DNA from: a virus
IMG/VR virus record: IMGVR_UViG_3300021171_000007
Coordinates: 1 to 64,000 of that record
DNA: 64,000 nt
Reading direction: 5' to 3' (one strand)
The notes under the pieces: generated by a model
The model's database searches: none
Told to the model about the DNA's origin: nothing
What the model saw: only the letters and a program-made list of their open reading frames with translations
Program-made: the position numbers and the translations under genes
In this document: positions 1 to 8,680 of the stretch, piece by piece
Numbering within the stretch: the stretch's first letter is position 1
Layout: each line of letters starts with the position of its first letter

Positions 1-348
1 AAATCCAGGAATTATGATAAAACCTGGTACTCCAAAAAAGATTACATCAACTGCTGTATTTGTGGCACTCTCTGGCTGTATACCATATATCTCAATACCC
101 AATTGATTTAATATAAATTGATTCGCTCCGTATGGAGTAATACTATTAATCAAATCTATCATAAATTGATTAGATATAACAATAGCACCAACATCTGTTG
201 AGGATACATCCTCAATTAGAGATGCTGGTAAATTAGCTGTATATCCAGGATTTGTAGATGTCACTAAAGTAATCAACTGTTGGCGCAACGTAGCGGGAGG
301 CGTAGGGATTGGACCCTGCGGACCCATTATGATAGGAAGCTGCGCCAT
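1..348 (-). CDS. Baseplate J-like wedge protein (partial, C-terminus beyond window)
   Basis: Only the first 116 residues are in the window; the gene runs off the left edge. It begins MAQLPIIMGPQGPIPTPP, and the following residues (a helix, then LIEDVSSTDVGAIVIS and NSITPYGANQFILNQLG) match the N-terminal pattern of phage baseplate J / Mu gp47-type wedge proteins, where a helical region leads into the P2 gpJ-like fold. The start codon overlaps the stop of the preceding gp25-like gene in a TAATG junction. Position after spike and gp25-like genes is the usual place for J. The family assignment comes from pattern and synteny only. Confidence 0.7.
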   Translation of the reverse strand, partial: MAQLPIIMGPQGPIPTPPATLRQQLITLVTSTNPGYTANLPASLIEDVSSTDVGAIVISNQFMIDLINSITPYGANQFILNQLGIEIYGIQPESATNTAVDVIFFGVPGFIIIPGF

Positions 349-722
349 TAGGAAGGAACCACTGTAGACAAAAATGCACCATATTGAGTTATAACAGTAA
401 CATTATATCCAGGAGAAGAAACACCATCTGGATCTAATGCATTTGGCACACTTGTTATAGATAAAAACATAAAATAACCAGCAAATGCTTGTTGAATATA
501 ATTCATATAGTAATCTGGAGCAAGTTGAGATATTACAGAAGAATGTGCTGGAACTCCATAATTGGAATAAAAAGGACTTTCATTTAGATTCAATTTTATA
601 ACTTGAATTAAAGTAGTTAACCAAACCATATCATCATAACCATTAGCATCTGTATCCACCTCTACCCATTTCTTAGTAGCCGGAAACAGAGGATCTGGTA
701 CGATGCGCCCATAAGTCCTCAT
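348..722 (-). CDS. Baseplate wedge protein, gp25/gpW-like (tentative)
   Basis: 124 aa. No signal peptide or membrane segment. The segment from residue 30 to 80, including NLNESPFYSNYGVPAHSSV and a following helix, resembles the small baseplate wedge proteins that sit between spike and J genes in contractile-tail phages (T4 gp25, P2 gpW, Mu gp46). It overlaps the spike stop by 4 nt upstream and the J-like start by 1 nt downstream, so translation is probably coupled. Function is inferred mostly from position; sequence similarity to gp25 is weak by eye. Confidence 0.6.
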   Translation of the reverse strand: MRTYGRIVPDPLFPATKKWVEVDTDANGYDDMVWLTTLIQVIKLNLNESPFYSNYGVPAHSSVISQLAPDYYMNYIQQAFAGYFMFLSITSVPNALDPDGVSSPGYNVTVITQYGAFLSTVVPS

Positions 723-2053
723 ATTCTAACCGCCCATATATTACCCATAACAGTGCAGGAACCGCTAAATGCAGCTTGAGCAATTAAATAATATATAGTA
801 TTGGTTGTTATATTGACATAGCAAGGACGCAGTGATAAGATCTGTTCAGCATTAGATGGAGTAACAGATGGGAAAACAATTTGAGATCTAGCAACAGCAA
901 TTCCAGGTACAGTAGGAAATGTGGCATTAACTGTATTAATTGCTGAATATATAGCAGTAAATCCAGCAGTCGGAAGAAACCATATTTCACCTTGAACTTG
1001 CCAAACACCAGGAGTTAATTGAATTAATGTAACATCTGCTGGCACATTATTAGAAATAGTAACGCCAGTGATAATATTACTAGAAACTATTTCTCCACTT
1101 TGTCCTGCACCTGGAAAAGATCCTCCTCCTGCACCACCAAATCCACCAGCACTAATCATACCGCCAGCAGAAATATTACCACTAGCTGTTAAACTACCAA
1201 TAATATCAACTATTGTTTGAGCAGAAGGAATTGGAAGATTTGGTAAAGGCGGTATCGGAAGTGTTATACCATTTCCAAGATCAAGATCAAGAGTTTCTGG
1301 CGCCTCTAATAAATCAAAAGTAGAAGTTTCTTCACTACCTGCTGCGCCAAATTTAAAGCTTGATGCTACCATATTAAATACGCCGCTGCCACTAATAGCG
1401 TGGGTTATTGTATTTTGCGCAACTTGTTGAATACTTTGTGCATTGCCAGATATAATACCCTCAAGGGCAGTATGAATAATGTTACTACCAGCAGTATGAG
1501 CTATAACTCCATCAAGTGCTCTATGAATAATGTCTTTGAGAGCACTATGATTTATAGCAGCAGAAGCAGTATGAATTATATTATTGAGTTTATCTAATAC
1601 TGTTGATGTTGTCGTATCCTGTGTTTGGATTTTATGTCCTGTTGGTCCTCCTGTAACTAAGAATTGATTTTGATCGCGCTTCGGATTATTGGTATTGCTA
1701 ATAGGATGGAATACACCAGTTGTTAAATTTCCTCTTTGAAATAGATTTGCTACGCCGCCACCTAATCCGCTTTCACCTCCTAAATTTACATCATTTGGAA
1801 CAATGTATCCTTTATCACCAACTTGTGTAGGTTCGCGAGAGTATTTGGAAAATGCTTGAGGATAAGTGGCACTTGGCAATGTAAAAACAGGATCAACTAT
1901 ATCAAATGCTACTTGAACAGTATCATCATTATTCACTACTGTTACATGACAAGGTAATTTCTTAGCTTGATTTTGAAAATTATCAGCAGCTTTCGTAGCA
2001 ACAAAATTATGTTGTTGAGCAGCAAGAGAATATTTTTGACCACTAGAGATCAA
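719..2053 (-). CDS. Baseplate spike (membrane-puncturing) protein with C-terminal trimeric knob domain
   Basis: 444 aa. Residues about 25-110 look like the OB-fold domain of phage spike proteins (gpV/gp45/gp138 type), with LPCHVTVVNNDDTVQVAFD followed by a GDKGYIVPND loop. Residues about 150-215 carry a short-period repeat (NNIIHTA, INHSA, DIIHRA, NIIHTA) fitting turns of an intertwined beta-helix. A Gly-rich linker (about 290-315) leads to a C-terminal domain with VTLIQLTPGVWQVQGEIWF and a YYLIAQAAF...VMGNIWAVRI ending, a recurrent trimeric fold at the tips of many phage fibres. The fusion implies that the spike, or a trimmed form of it, also carries a knob or receptor-binding module. Confidence 0.75.
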   Translation of the reverse strand: MISSGQKYSLAAQQHNFVATKAADNFQNQAKKLPCHVTVVNNDDTVQVAFDIVDPVFTLPSATYPQAFSKYSREPTQVGDKGYIVPNDVNLGGESGLGGGVANLFQRGNLTTGVFHPISNTNNPKRDQNQFLVTGGPTGHKIQTQDTTTSTVLDKLNNIIHTASAAINHSALKDIIHRALDGVIAHTAGSNIIHTALEGIISGNAQSIQQVAQNTITHAISGSGVFNMVASSFKFGAAGSEETSTFDLLEAPETLDLDLGNGITLPIPPLPNLPIPSAQTIVDIIGSLTASGNISAGGMISAGGFGGAGGGSFPGAGQSGEIVSSNIITGVTISNNVPADVTLIQLTPGVWQVQGEIWFLPTAGFTAIYSAINTVNATFPTVPGIAVARSQIVFPSVTPSNAEQILSLRPCYVNITTNTIYYLIAQAAFSGSCTVMGNIWAVRI

Positions 2054-2538
2054 GGATTCACCTCGAAATAACCGTTTCTAAATATCATTGTAGACTGAAA
2101 ATATCCTTTAGTCATACTTATTAAATAATCAATAACTCCCAAGACTGTAGCTGGACCAGGATCTATAGCTAATGGATAATAGATTTGATTATGACTTAAT
2201 ACATAAAGGAAACCACTACCATTATATTCATTTGGAACACAATTGATAACATTCGCTTGCAATACTCTTCCAATTCTAAGATAATATTGTTCGTCAACCT
2301 CTGCTATCACTCGTTGATTTAACGGATCATATATCATAGATAATACTTGAAAAGGATTAGGATTTCCTACTAACGGAACCATAAAAATTAAATTACCATT
2401 TAAATCCTTACAATTGACATAATAGCGTTGTGCGGATATATTCCAATAAACTGTTACATTATATATATTTCCATCAAATGTAGGTGCAAATGATTGTGCC
2501 TTTCTATTAGATGGAAGAAATTGAAAATAAGTAGTCAT
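2050..2538 (-). CDS. Baseplate plug-type small protein (Pam3 gp18/DUF6983-like)
   Basis: 162 aa. The N-terminal 60 residues (FAPTFDGNIYNVTVYWN, then YYVNCKDLNGNLIFMVPL) show the alternating beta pattern of the small baseplate plug family found between hub and spike genes in simple contractile tails. The C-terminal half (about 90-162) is unlike the usual short family members and may be an extra beta domain. It overlaps both neighbours by 4 nt. Family assignment is from motif memory and synteny. Confidence 0.55.
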   Translation of the reverse strand: MTTYFQFLPSNRKAQSFAPTFDGNIYNVTVYWNISAQRYYVNCKDLNGNLIFMVPLVGNPNPFQVLSMIYDPLNQRVIAEVDEQYYLRIGRVLQANVINCVPNEYNGSGFLYVLSHNQIYYPLAIDPGPATVLGVIDYLISMTKGYFQSTMIFRNGYFEVNP

Positions 2539-3260
2539 AAAAGAATTGTCGAACTTGTACCACCAATATTAACTGGTGGTGATAAAGGCGCAGTTCCACC
2601 AGCACCTGCTGCTTGATTAACACTAGATGCTGGCAACCCTAATGCAGTCAATGCAGAAGTCCACTCCGCAGAAGTTTGAACACCGCCTGTAATTTTGGCA
2701 TACAAATTATTCTCAGCAAATACTAAATCAGATTGAGCAATAAGAGGTTTTCTAAAATCCCATTTCCAAGTATTTTGCGGAGTAACAATTTGAGGATTTG
2801 ACATATCAGCCAAATCTAGCATAACCATATTATAATATGTATATGCTGGCGTGAATACTGTATATGTTCCACCCATATTATTATGCGTATCTAACGCTGA
2901 CTTAAGAGCAGTCATTGTAGCATTTTTAACTGCCCACGCATACTGTGTCTTCATAGGCGTTACCATAATCAAAGAAACTTCAATTGGGTTTCTAACAATA
3001 GCATTTGCAGCAACAGCCAAATTAGCAAAAGGATACTCAGCAATTTGTTGTGAAATTAATGAGCCGCCAGATGCAGGTTGAAATATACCAAAATAACTAT
3101 CCATATTAAAATTACCACTACCACCAGAAAATAAAATGTTATAAGCACTTGGATTAAGTAAAGCCATTATAGGAAGTATGTTTCCACCAATATTTTGAGC
3201 AATACCACCATTTAAAAATATGGGTGTAATTTGATATAAAAGTTGATAAAAACTAAGCAT
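2535..3260 (-). CDS. Dit-like baseplate/tail protein
   Basis: 241 aa. The central region (residues 85-150) has ANAIVRNPIEVSLIMVTPMK, then a helix, then YTVFTPAYTYYNMVMLDLAD. This is the 'phase-shifted loading then T-P-x-x-x-Y-x-N-M' pattern of Dit-like proteins of contractile tails. The tail end is a Gly/Pro/Ser-rich flexible segment. It lies between hub and plug genes and overlaps them by 8 and 4 nt. In such tails this protein forms a hub ring around the tube end. Moderately sure. Confidence 0.6.
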   Translation of the reverse strand: MLSFYQLLYQITPIFLNGGIAQNIGGNILPIMALLNPSAYNILFSGGSGNFNMDSYFGIFQPASGGSLISQQIAEYPFANLAVAANAIVRNPIEVSLIMVTPMKTQYAWAVKNATMTALKSALDTHNNMGGTYTVFTPAYTYYNMVMLDLADMSNPQIVTPQNTWKWDFRKPLIAQSDLVFAENNLYAKITGGVQTSAEWTSALTALGLPASSVNQAAGAGGTAPLSPPVNIGGTSSTILL

Positions 3261-4464
3261 GTCCTATACCTGGTAATCCTGAAGCTGGTGTAAATATTTG
3301 TTCTCCTGATATATTTTGTACTGGGATAGGATTTCCTTCACTATCATTACCAGGTGTTACAGCTTCAATAACTGTTATCCAATTTTGATCAGCAGCAGGG
3401 CTTCTGAAGCGCCCCATGTGTCTAACACTTACCACAGTAAATTGTCCTTGAAATGTAAGAATATTACCATGTTGAAATGTATTAAAAACTAGGCCTGGCA
3501 TAAATGTAAGACCACCGCTTTGTGTTGCAGAAGTCAAAATATTATTTGGCAATATTATTTGACTATTCGGAGAAATATCAGATCTTAAAGCAACTTTAAA
3601 TTGAATTTTGTTCGGGCCGATCCAACAAGGCTGTCCTATCAAATCTTGGAATTGTATCATTATTAATGCACTAGGTTGTGATGCATCAAAAATATTAAAA
3701 TTACCTTTTGAAGAATCAGCCATTACTCCTTGATAACCAGTTGTGTATGGTGTTCCAAGAACACTATGACTTAATACTTTAGCATAATCCAAATATTGTT
3801 CAAGAGATTGATAATATCCTTTATCATCATAATTAAGAGTAATATTTGGATTAATATTTAAATTAATTCCAACACCCGGAAAAGCAGTACTCAAAGCCTG
3901 TTGTATTGCTTGTCCTAATGGAGTGCCTTTAGGCATATTGTGAATAATATTTACAGGCTTAGTTGGTCCTCCAGAATTACCCATATTAGGTTTTAGAAAG
4001 AACGTAAGACTTAACTCAGTACCTGTCCACTCGCTTACACCTGGGAAAATCAAAGCATTGCACAATAGACCTTGATGCGCCACTTGGAAATTGGCAAGTG
4101 GTAGACCTTCAGTAAATCCTCCATATATAGCTAGTTGACAACCTGTAAAGTAAGATGATTGTGAAACTAAATTTTGTTGTATGCCATAAATTTTAACATA
4201 TCCATTTAAAGTTTGGCTACCTGGAGCAATTTGAATATCAAGCTCAATATCTAACGCTCCTGGATCGTTTTCATTATCAACAACACTACACCATTGCGCT
4301 CCAGATATACCTGCACCAGATATAGCAGCAAGTGCTGCTGGGACAGGTTGTCCTGCAAGTGATGCTAATTGTTGAACAGAATTAACAGAATCAGCAATAC
4401 CAGATATTTGAGCTAAACTGGTATAACTAATTCCTCCAGAAACTGTAAGCGCATAGAAACGCAT
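3253..4464 (-). CDS. Baseplate hub protein (gp27-like, tentative)
   Basis: 403 aa. All-beta composition with VDNENDPGALDIELDIQIAP and GYVKIYGI near residues 60-95, resembling the first tube-like domain of hub proteins that adapt the sixfold tail tube to the threefold spike. The C-terminal third (HMGRFRSPAADQNWITVIEA) resembles the second such domain. Position directly after the tape measure and before the Dit-like and plug genes supports the call. The start overlaps the tape-measure stop by 1 nt. Confidence 0.6.
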   Translation of the reverse strand: MRFYALTVSGGISYTSLAQISGIADSVNSVQQLASLAGQPVPAALAAISGAGISGAQWCSVVDNENDPGALDIELDIQIAPGSQTLNGYVKIYGIQQNLVSQSSYFTGCQLAIYGGFTEGLPLANFQVAHQGLLCNALIFPGVSEWTGTELSLTFFLKPNMGNSGGPTKPVNIIHNMPKGTPLGQAIQQALSTAFPGVGINLNINPNITLNYDDKGYYQSLEQYLDYAKVLSHSVLGTPYTTGYQGVMADSSKGNFNIFDASQPSALIMIQFQDLIGQPCWIGPNKIQFKVALRSDISPNSQIILPNNILTSATQSGGLTFMPGLVFNTFQHGNILTFQGQFTVVSVRHMGRFRSPAADQNWITVIEAVTPGNDSEGNPIPVQNISGEQIFTPASGLPGIGHA

Positions 4465-7454
4465 TAACCAAAGTTTCCTTGCGAAGAACCAATCATAGCT
4501 GTTTGAGTAGCTACATCAGCACCTGCCGCATTATTCACATTAACTTTAATTGCTTGATTAGTATTATATTGACTCATATCACCAATATGTGGATGAGGTC
4601 CTGATCTAGATGCAGTTCTCGTTGCACCAGCTTCTCTAGCTGAAGCTTCGGCTATAGCTCGGCGATCTCTAGCTATTTGAACATGTTCAGGATCGCCTGG
4701 AACTAATTCCATTCCATATTCAACAGCATGAGCACGTACATAATCGCGTGCCGGACCTTCAGCAAGATCAGCTGCCATTCCTTTTTCATGCAAAGATGTA
4801 CCAGGTTTTGCTGCAAGTCCTTGTCCGCCTATATGATGAATATAATTATAATAAAGCTCAGCTTGCTTTTTACTATCACGCACAAGGCTAGTAAATTGAA
4901 CTTTTTGTCCAGTAGCTTTTTCAGCAGCTTCTGTAGCACGTTTTAAATCAGCACCGAATTCTGGATTAATACCTTCAGTTTTAGATACTTCTCCAGATGC
5001 TCTTGATTTAAAGAAATCAGTATCTACTGCGCTATCGTCCCAGCTTCCTGATGCGCCGCCTCCACCGCTGCTTCCGCCTCCACCGGTAATAGTTTTACCA
5101 TCACCAGTAGATGCTGCACCTAAACCACGACCAAGATTAATTCCAGCAAGAATTTGTTCGTGAGTTGCAGTATGAGAACCTTTTCTACCTTCACGTTTGA
5201 ATTGTTGCTCTAACATACCAGCAACTTTTTCAGGATCAGCTGTAGAAAGATCGTATTGATCGTTAGGATCAATTCCAAGACTTTTTGCTAACGGACCAAT
5301 ATATCCATTTTCAGCCCATCCCTTAAGTGCTCCTTGAAGTGTTTTACCATTTTTAGCTTGATTACGAATCAACAATTTGTATGCTGCTGCCACGCCTTCC
5401 GGCATGGTCTTAAATACACCCATAGTATGTTGACCATGAGTTTGCGGATCAGTATAACTAAATTTACTTACTGCACCTTCCCATCCAGCATAATTTAAAT
5501 TACCAGGATTATTCGCACGCGTACCGTAATCTCCCCATGTTTTATCACCAGGTAACTGTGATATTTCTGGTGCATTAGTGTCAATAGTATTTGATTCTGT
5601 TCCTCCTGTATATTTACCGCCACCTAGACCACTACTAGAAATGCCACTACCTTTACCAATAGTACCTTCGCCAAGAGTTCTTGGCATTGCTGTGTCACCA
5701 ATACCACCGGTATCATAACGCGGAGTCGCGCCACTTTCTAGTCCGCCACCGCCACCACCTCTTCCACCTCCACCTCCTTGTCCAAATTTAGACGCTAAAT
5801 ATTGTCCAGAACCTCCAAACATAATGCGGGAGCCTCTGAGAAGTTGTTCGTTAAATTCAGCCAAACTCTTAGAAGTATCAGTAACATCTTTATTTAATTT
5901 AGCGATTTTTGGACTAAATATACTAACTCTAGTTACACCACCAATAACGCCACCATTTCCTTCATCTACTGCGCCACTACCTTGAATATTACTTTCAAGT
6001 GGAGGATTGTTTAGTGGTGAATGTAAACGTGGTACTGGTCGAAGTTTACCATCAGGCCGCGGTCCTGTTGTAGGCGCTGCTGGTTTACCACCTAAAATAG
6101 GACCACCCCAACCCCAATTTTCTGAATTGAATATACCGCCAGGCTTAAGACCTGGAGCAGCTTCTGGTCCCTCGTTTATCTTATTCATTTGATTTTTAAT
6201 AAAATTATCTATAGCAGGTGCAATATCAGCTAATTTATTGATAAAATGAGTTTGTATCTCAGAACTTGCTAAGTTAAGTGTGGTACTAAGATTGGTTAGA
6301 GCTTTCTGTTGTTCTTGAGTAGTTTCTAAATATTTTGCATTTGCCTCAACAGCTTCAGCTGCTTCTTTAGTTTCTTGACCAGACATCCCAATTAATCTGG
6401 TAGCTTGACCAATACCTCCTGGTAAAATTGAACCTAAATGTTGCGCCTCAAAGAGATTACCCATAGCTTGTGGGGTATATCCCTTTAATTTCTTTTGTGC
6501 TCTTATCATCAACTGTGCATACATAGTTGATGGATCCATATTTTTAATTTCTTCTGGAGAAAATCCCATAAAAGTATATGCTGCGAATTCATCTCCAATC
6601 ATACTTTTAGCTCTGTTCGCAGCCTCTAATCCAGGCTGAACAGGGCCAAATCTTGCAAGCTCGACTTGGGCAGATTTCATTCTGCCAATATCACCACCAA
6701 TTCCAGTCGCTTGAAGGCGCTGTTGCGCACCAACCGCCGCTCCTTCATTAATAGCATAACCGAGCGCGGCAGCAGTACCTCCAATTCCAAGCATCTTAAT
6801 AAGATTGCCGCTGAACATATTCCTCAATATGTTCTGGCTCATTCTCCCAGTAGAAAACATCTGGTAGAATGACTCATTCCATTTATCATTACCTTTCGCA
6901 AATTTTTCAAAAGTAGCTTTAAATTGTCCAGAACCAGTTGAATCTCTACCTGGACCCCAAGGTAATCTATCTAAATCAGATAGTGTCCCTGGTTTAGGTG
7001 CTCTTTCCCAATTTCCTTTAAATTGACCAGAACCTGTATTGTTGCGCCCAGGTCCCCAACGCAATCTGTCCATATCAGACAGAGAACCTGAAGCAGGAGG
7101 CTTTTCCCAACCTGCACTAAATTGGCTACCTGTTCCAGCTTCTTTAGGTTGAGACCAAGTAGGACGTTTGGTAAACGTACCTTGAGCGTTTCTATATTTC
7201 CTTCCTTCTGGAAATAGATCATCTTCAGATTTTTCACGTCTTCTATATTCTCTTCTTGATCTTGCTCCTTCACCAGCTGTTTTATTTAATTTTTCATGTT
7301 CCTTACTGGCTTGTGTTGTAATGGCAACATTTTCTTTTAATACAGCATTTGATTCTTTCAAAACGTCTCTATACTTCTCTGCCAGCTTAACAAGCTCGCT
7401 GAGTTTAGAAGTATCAACTTCTACGTCTATCGTTGATTTACCTTTAGATGCCAA
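4464..7454 (-). CDS. Tape measure protein with lytic-transglycosylase-like and M15 peptidase domains
   Basis: 996 aa, the largest gene of the structural module, directly after the frameshifted chaperone as is typical for tape measures. Residues 1-60 are a charged coiled coil. Residues 70-200 contain repeats with WGPGR and SGQFK. Residues 200-260 include a hydrophobic Ala/Gly-rich stretch. After two Gly-rich linkers, about 640-775 has the RANNPGNLNYAGWEGA motif of NNPGN-type muramidase/transglycosylase domains. About 825-925 is an M15-type peptidase with SLHEKGMAAD (H889, D896) and EH924 as zinc ligands. The protein should set tail length and, after ejection, cut both glycan and peptide of the host wall. 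Confidence 0.85.
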   Translation of the reverse strand: MASKGKSTIDVEVDTSKLSELVKLAEKYRDVLKESNAVLKENVAITTQASKEHEKLNKTAGEGARSRREYRRREKSEDDLFPEGRKYRNAQGTFTKRPTWSQPKEAGTGSQFSAGWEKPPASGSLSDMDRLRWGPGRNNTGSGQFKGNWERAPKPGTLSDLDRLPWGPGRDSTGSGQFKATFEKFAKGNDKWNESFYQMFSTGRMSQNILRNMFSGNLIKMLGIGGTAAALGYAINEGAAVGAQQRLQATGIGGDIGRMKSAQVELARFGPVQPGLEAANRAKSMIGDEFAAYTFMGFSPEEIKNMDPSTMYAQLMIRAQKKLKGYTPQAMGNLFEAQHLGSILPGGIGQATRLIGMSGQETKEAAEAVEANAKYLETTQEQQKALTNLSTTLNLASSEIQTHFINKLADIAPAIDNFIKNQMNKINEGPEAAPGLKPGGIFNSENWGWGGPILGGKPAAPTTGPRPDGKLRPVPRLHSPLNNPPLESNIQGSGAVDEGNGGVIGGVTRVSIFSPKIAKLNKDVTDTSKSLAEFNEQLLRGSRIMFGGSGQYLASKFGQGGGGGRGGGGGGLESGATPRYDTGGIGDTAMPRTLGEGTIGKGSGISSSGLGGGKYTGGTESNTIDTNAPEISQLPGDKTWGDYGTRANNPGNLNYAGWEGAVSKFSYTDPQTHGQHTMGVFKTMPEGVAAAYKLLIRNQAKNGKTLQGALKGWAENGYIGPLAKSLGIDPNDQYDLSTADPEKVAGMLEQQFKREGRKGSHTATHEQILAGINLGRGLGAASTGDGKTITGGGGSSGGGGASGSWDDSAVDTDFFKSRASGEVSKTEGINPEFGADLKRATEAAEKATGQKVQFTSLVRDSKKQAELYYNYIHHIGGQGLAAKPGTSLHEKGMAADLAEGPARDYVRAHAVEYGMELVPGDPEHVQIARDRRAIAEASAREAGATRTASRSGPHPHIGDMSQYNTNQAIKVNVNNAAGADVATQTAMIGSSQGNFG

Positions 7455-7456
7455 TA

Positions 7457-7729
7457 CTATCTCCGTCTAAAGTCATGTATAGATTTATAATCTCCATTAT
7501 ATTGCCACATAAAATCCCGAAAGCCTTCGCCAATTATCCAATTTAGGACGGAATTGACAATGCTCTCGGAGCCAAAACACTCGGGGTCATTTCTGGTTTC
7601 TCTCCAGTATTCTCTTCCTGATTCAATATCGTCAACGAATTGCAATAATCCATAACGCTTAATGATGTAGTTTGCGCTCCCCAAATTGAATTTAAGCCAA
7701 CCATGATCGTCGGCAGTTCGCTCTTTAAA
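7457..7729 (-). CDS. Tail assembly chaperone, frameshifted C-terminal (T-like) part
   Basis: This frame has no good ATG start of its own (only a TTG at 7684), and it is open upstream through the slippery site at 7723-7729. Reading TTTAAAG with a -1 shift joins residue K142 of the upstream frame to ERTADDHGWLKFNLG and on to the stop at 7457. This adds about 88 residues and gives a fusion of about 230 aa. The extension is rich in charged and aromatic residues (SGREYWRETRNDPE). It corresponds to gpT/GT-type extensions, which bind the tape measure during tail assembly. It stops 2 nt before the tape-measure start. Confidence 0.75.
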   Translation of the reverse strand, partial: FKERTADDHGWLKFNLGSANYIIKRYGLLQFVDDIESGREYWRETRNDPECFGSESIVNSVLNWIIGEGFRDFMWQYNGDYKSIHDFRRR

Positions 7730-8148
7730 TGAACTGCCGAGGCCACAGTAAAATAAACAAGGGCATTTTCAACCTCTCTTATTGTTTCCTCATCTAGAAG
7801 ATTTTTCATTTTTATTTCTAAAAATGGCTTTGCAGCCCATTTATTAACGGCAGGATCAACCATTAATACAAATGTAAGACGATATATTTCTTGAATAACA
7901 GGAACAGTCACATCAGTTTCGGTACTGATTTCTTTAGCCATGTCTTTTAATGCCATAGCAGCGACACGGGGTGCCATACCTGGCCCTACTCCATTGAAAT
8001 AGAGATTTGATAATGTCTTTACAAAAAGCAAATAATTTGCTTCAAAGACTTCTCTAGATATGGGTGTAGAATGAACCCACATCTTTTTATCATCTACTTC
8101 TAGCGGAAGAACCAAGTTTAGTTTTTTATTGATTGTTATGGCTGCCAT
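7543..8148 (-). CDS. Tail assembly chaperone, frame-0 product (gpG-like)
   Basis: 201 aa helical protein between tail tube and tape measure, the canonical place of the gpG/gpGT pair. The N-terminus (MAAITINKKLNLVLPLEV) is a beta segment often seen in these chaperones, followed by several helices. Codons 140-142 (CAU UUA AAG) form the slippery heptamer, and most ribosomes should continue in frame 0 to the stop at 7543. The C-terminal 59 residues overlap the -1 frame. Confidence 0.75.
   Translation of the reverse strand: MAAITINKKLNLVLPLEVDDKKMWVHSTPISREVFEANYLLFVKTLSNLYFNGVGPGMAPRVAAMALKDMAKEISTETDVTVPVIQEIYRLTFVLMVDPAVNKWAAKPFLEIKMKNLLDEETIREVENALVYFTVASAVHLKSELPTIMVGLNSIWGAQTTSLSVMDYCNSLTILNQEENTGEKPEMTPSVLAPRALSIPS
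7710..7740 (-). promoter_or_regulatory. Programmed -1 frameshift signal inside a hairpin loop
   Basis: The heptamer U UUA AAG (X XXY YYZ, in phase with frame 0) lies at 7729-7723. It is flanked by a perfect 10-bp inverted repeat, TCGGCAGTTC (7740-7731) and GAACTGCCGA (7719-7710). The slippery site therefore sits in the 11-nt loop of a hairpin rather than upstream of it. A second candidate, CUUAAAU about 30 nt further on, does not fit the consensus. Confidence 0.75.
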
Positions 8149-8172
8149 TTGCTACCTGCTACCTTTGATCGT

Positions 8173-8652
8173 TTATGTATTGAACATAAACGCGTTGACC
8201 TCGTAATAACCCTTAATCGTCACAACCCAAGTAGGTTCTTCGCCAGCGAACGACATAGCATTCACACTTTCGAGAACGCAGTTTTGGAGTTGATAAGAAC
8301 TCAAAACATTTCCACCGCCGACATAACTATTGGCAACAGCAGAAACATCTGGTTGAACAGTAACTAGCCCAAGAAGAGTATTTTCCTCAAATAAGCTCTT
8401 GACCATATCAGATTGCGGTTGTGACTTAAGCAACGCAATCGTCAAAGTGGCAATTTGAAACGGCGCTGGCGAAGGCACAGCGCCTGTCATTGTTGGGAAA
8501 TAATCTGTAGCATTTCCCTCAAGAGTCAGTCTTATCCCCTCTCTCCCCAACAAATACGGAGTGATTTGAAATAAAACTCCACTATTAAAAGTAACGAGGG
8601 CTGATACTCTATTGAGCACGCCCTGCGGGACATTAAGATTACCAGCGGCCAT
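8173..8652 (-). CDS. Tail tube protein
   Basis: 159 aa, just downstream of the sheath gene with a 28-nt gap and followed by the chaperone pair. The composition is beta-rich: NVLSSYQLQNCVLESVNAM, FAGEEPTWVVTIKGYYEVN at the C-terminus and LVTVQPDVSAVANSY in the middle match the beta-sandwich ring subunits of contractile tail tubes. No signal peptide. The call rests on size, fold pattern and strict synteny (sheath, tube, chaperone, tape measure). Confidence 0.8.
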   Translation of the reverse strand: MAAGNLNVPQGVLNRVSALVTFNSGVLFQITPYLLGREGIRLTLEGNATDYFPTMTGAVPSPAPFQIATLTIALLKSQPQSDMVKSLFEENTLLGLVTVQPDVSAVANSYVGGGNVLSSYQLQNCVLESVNAMSFAGEEPTWVVTIKGYYEVNAFMFNT

Positions 8653-8680
8653 CGTTCTCTCCTATCTCCATATATCTATA

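Noticed and set aside
7691-7697. CTTAAAT as the frameshift site
   Set aside because: Does not fit X XXY YYZ; TTTAAAG upstream fits and is in phase.
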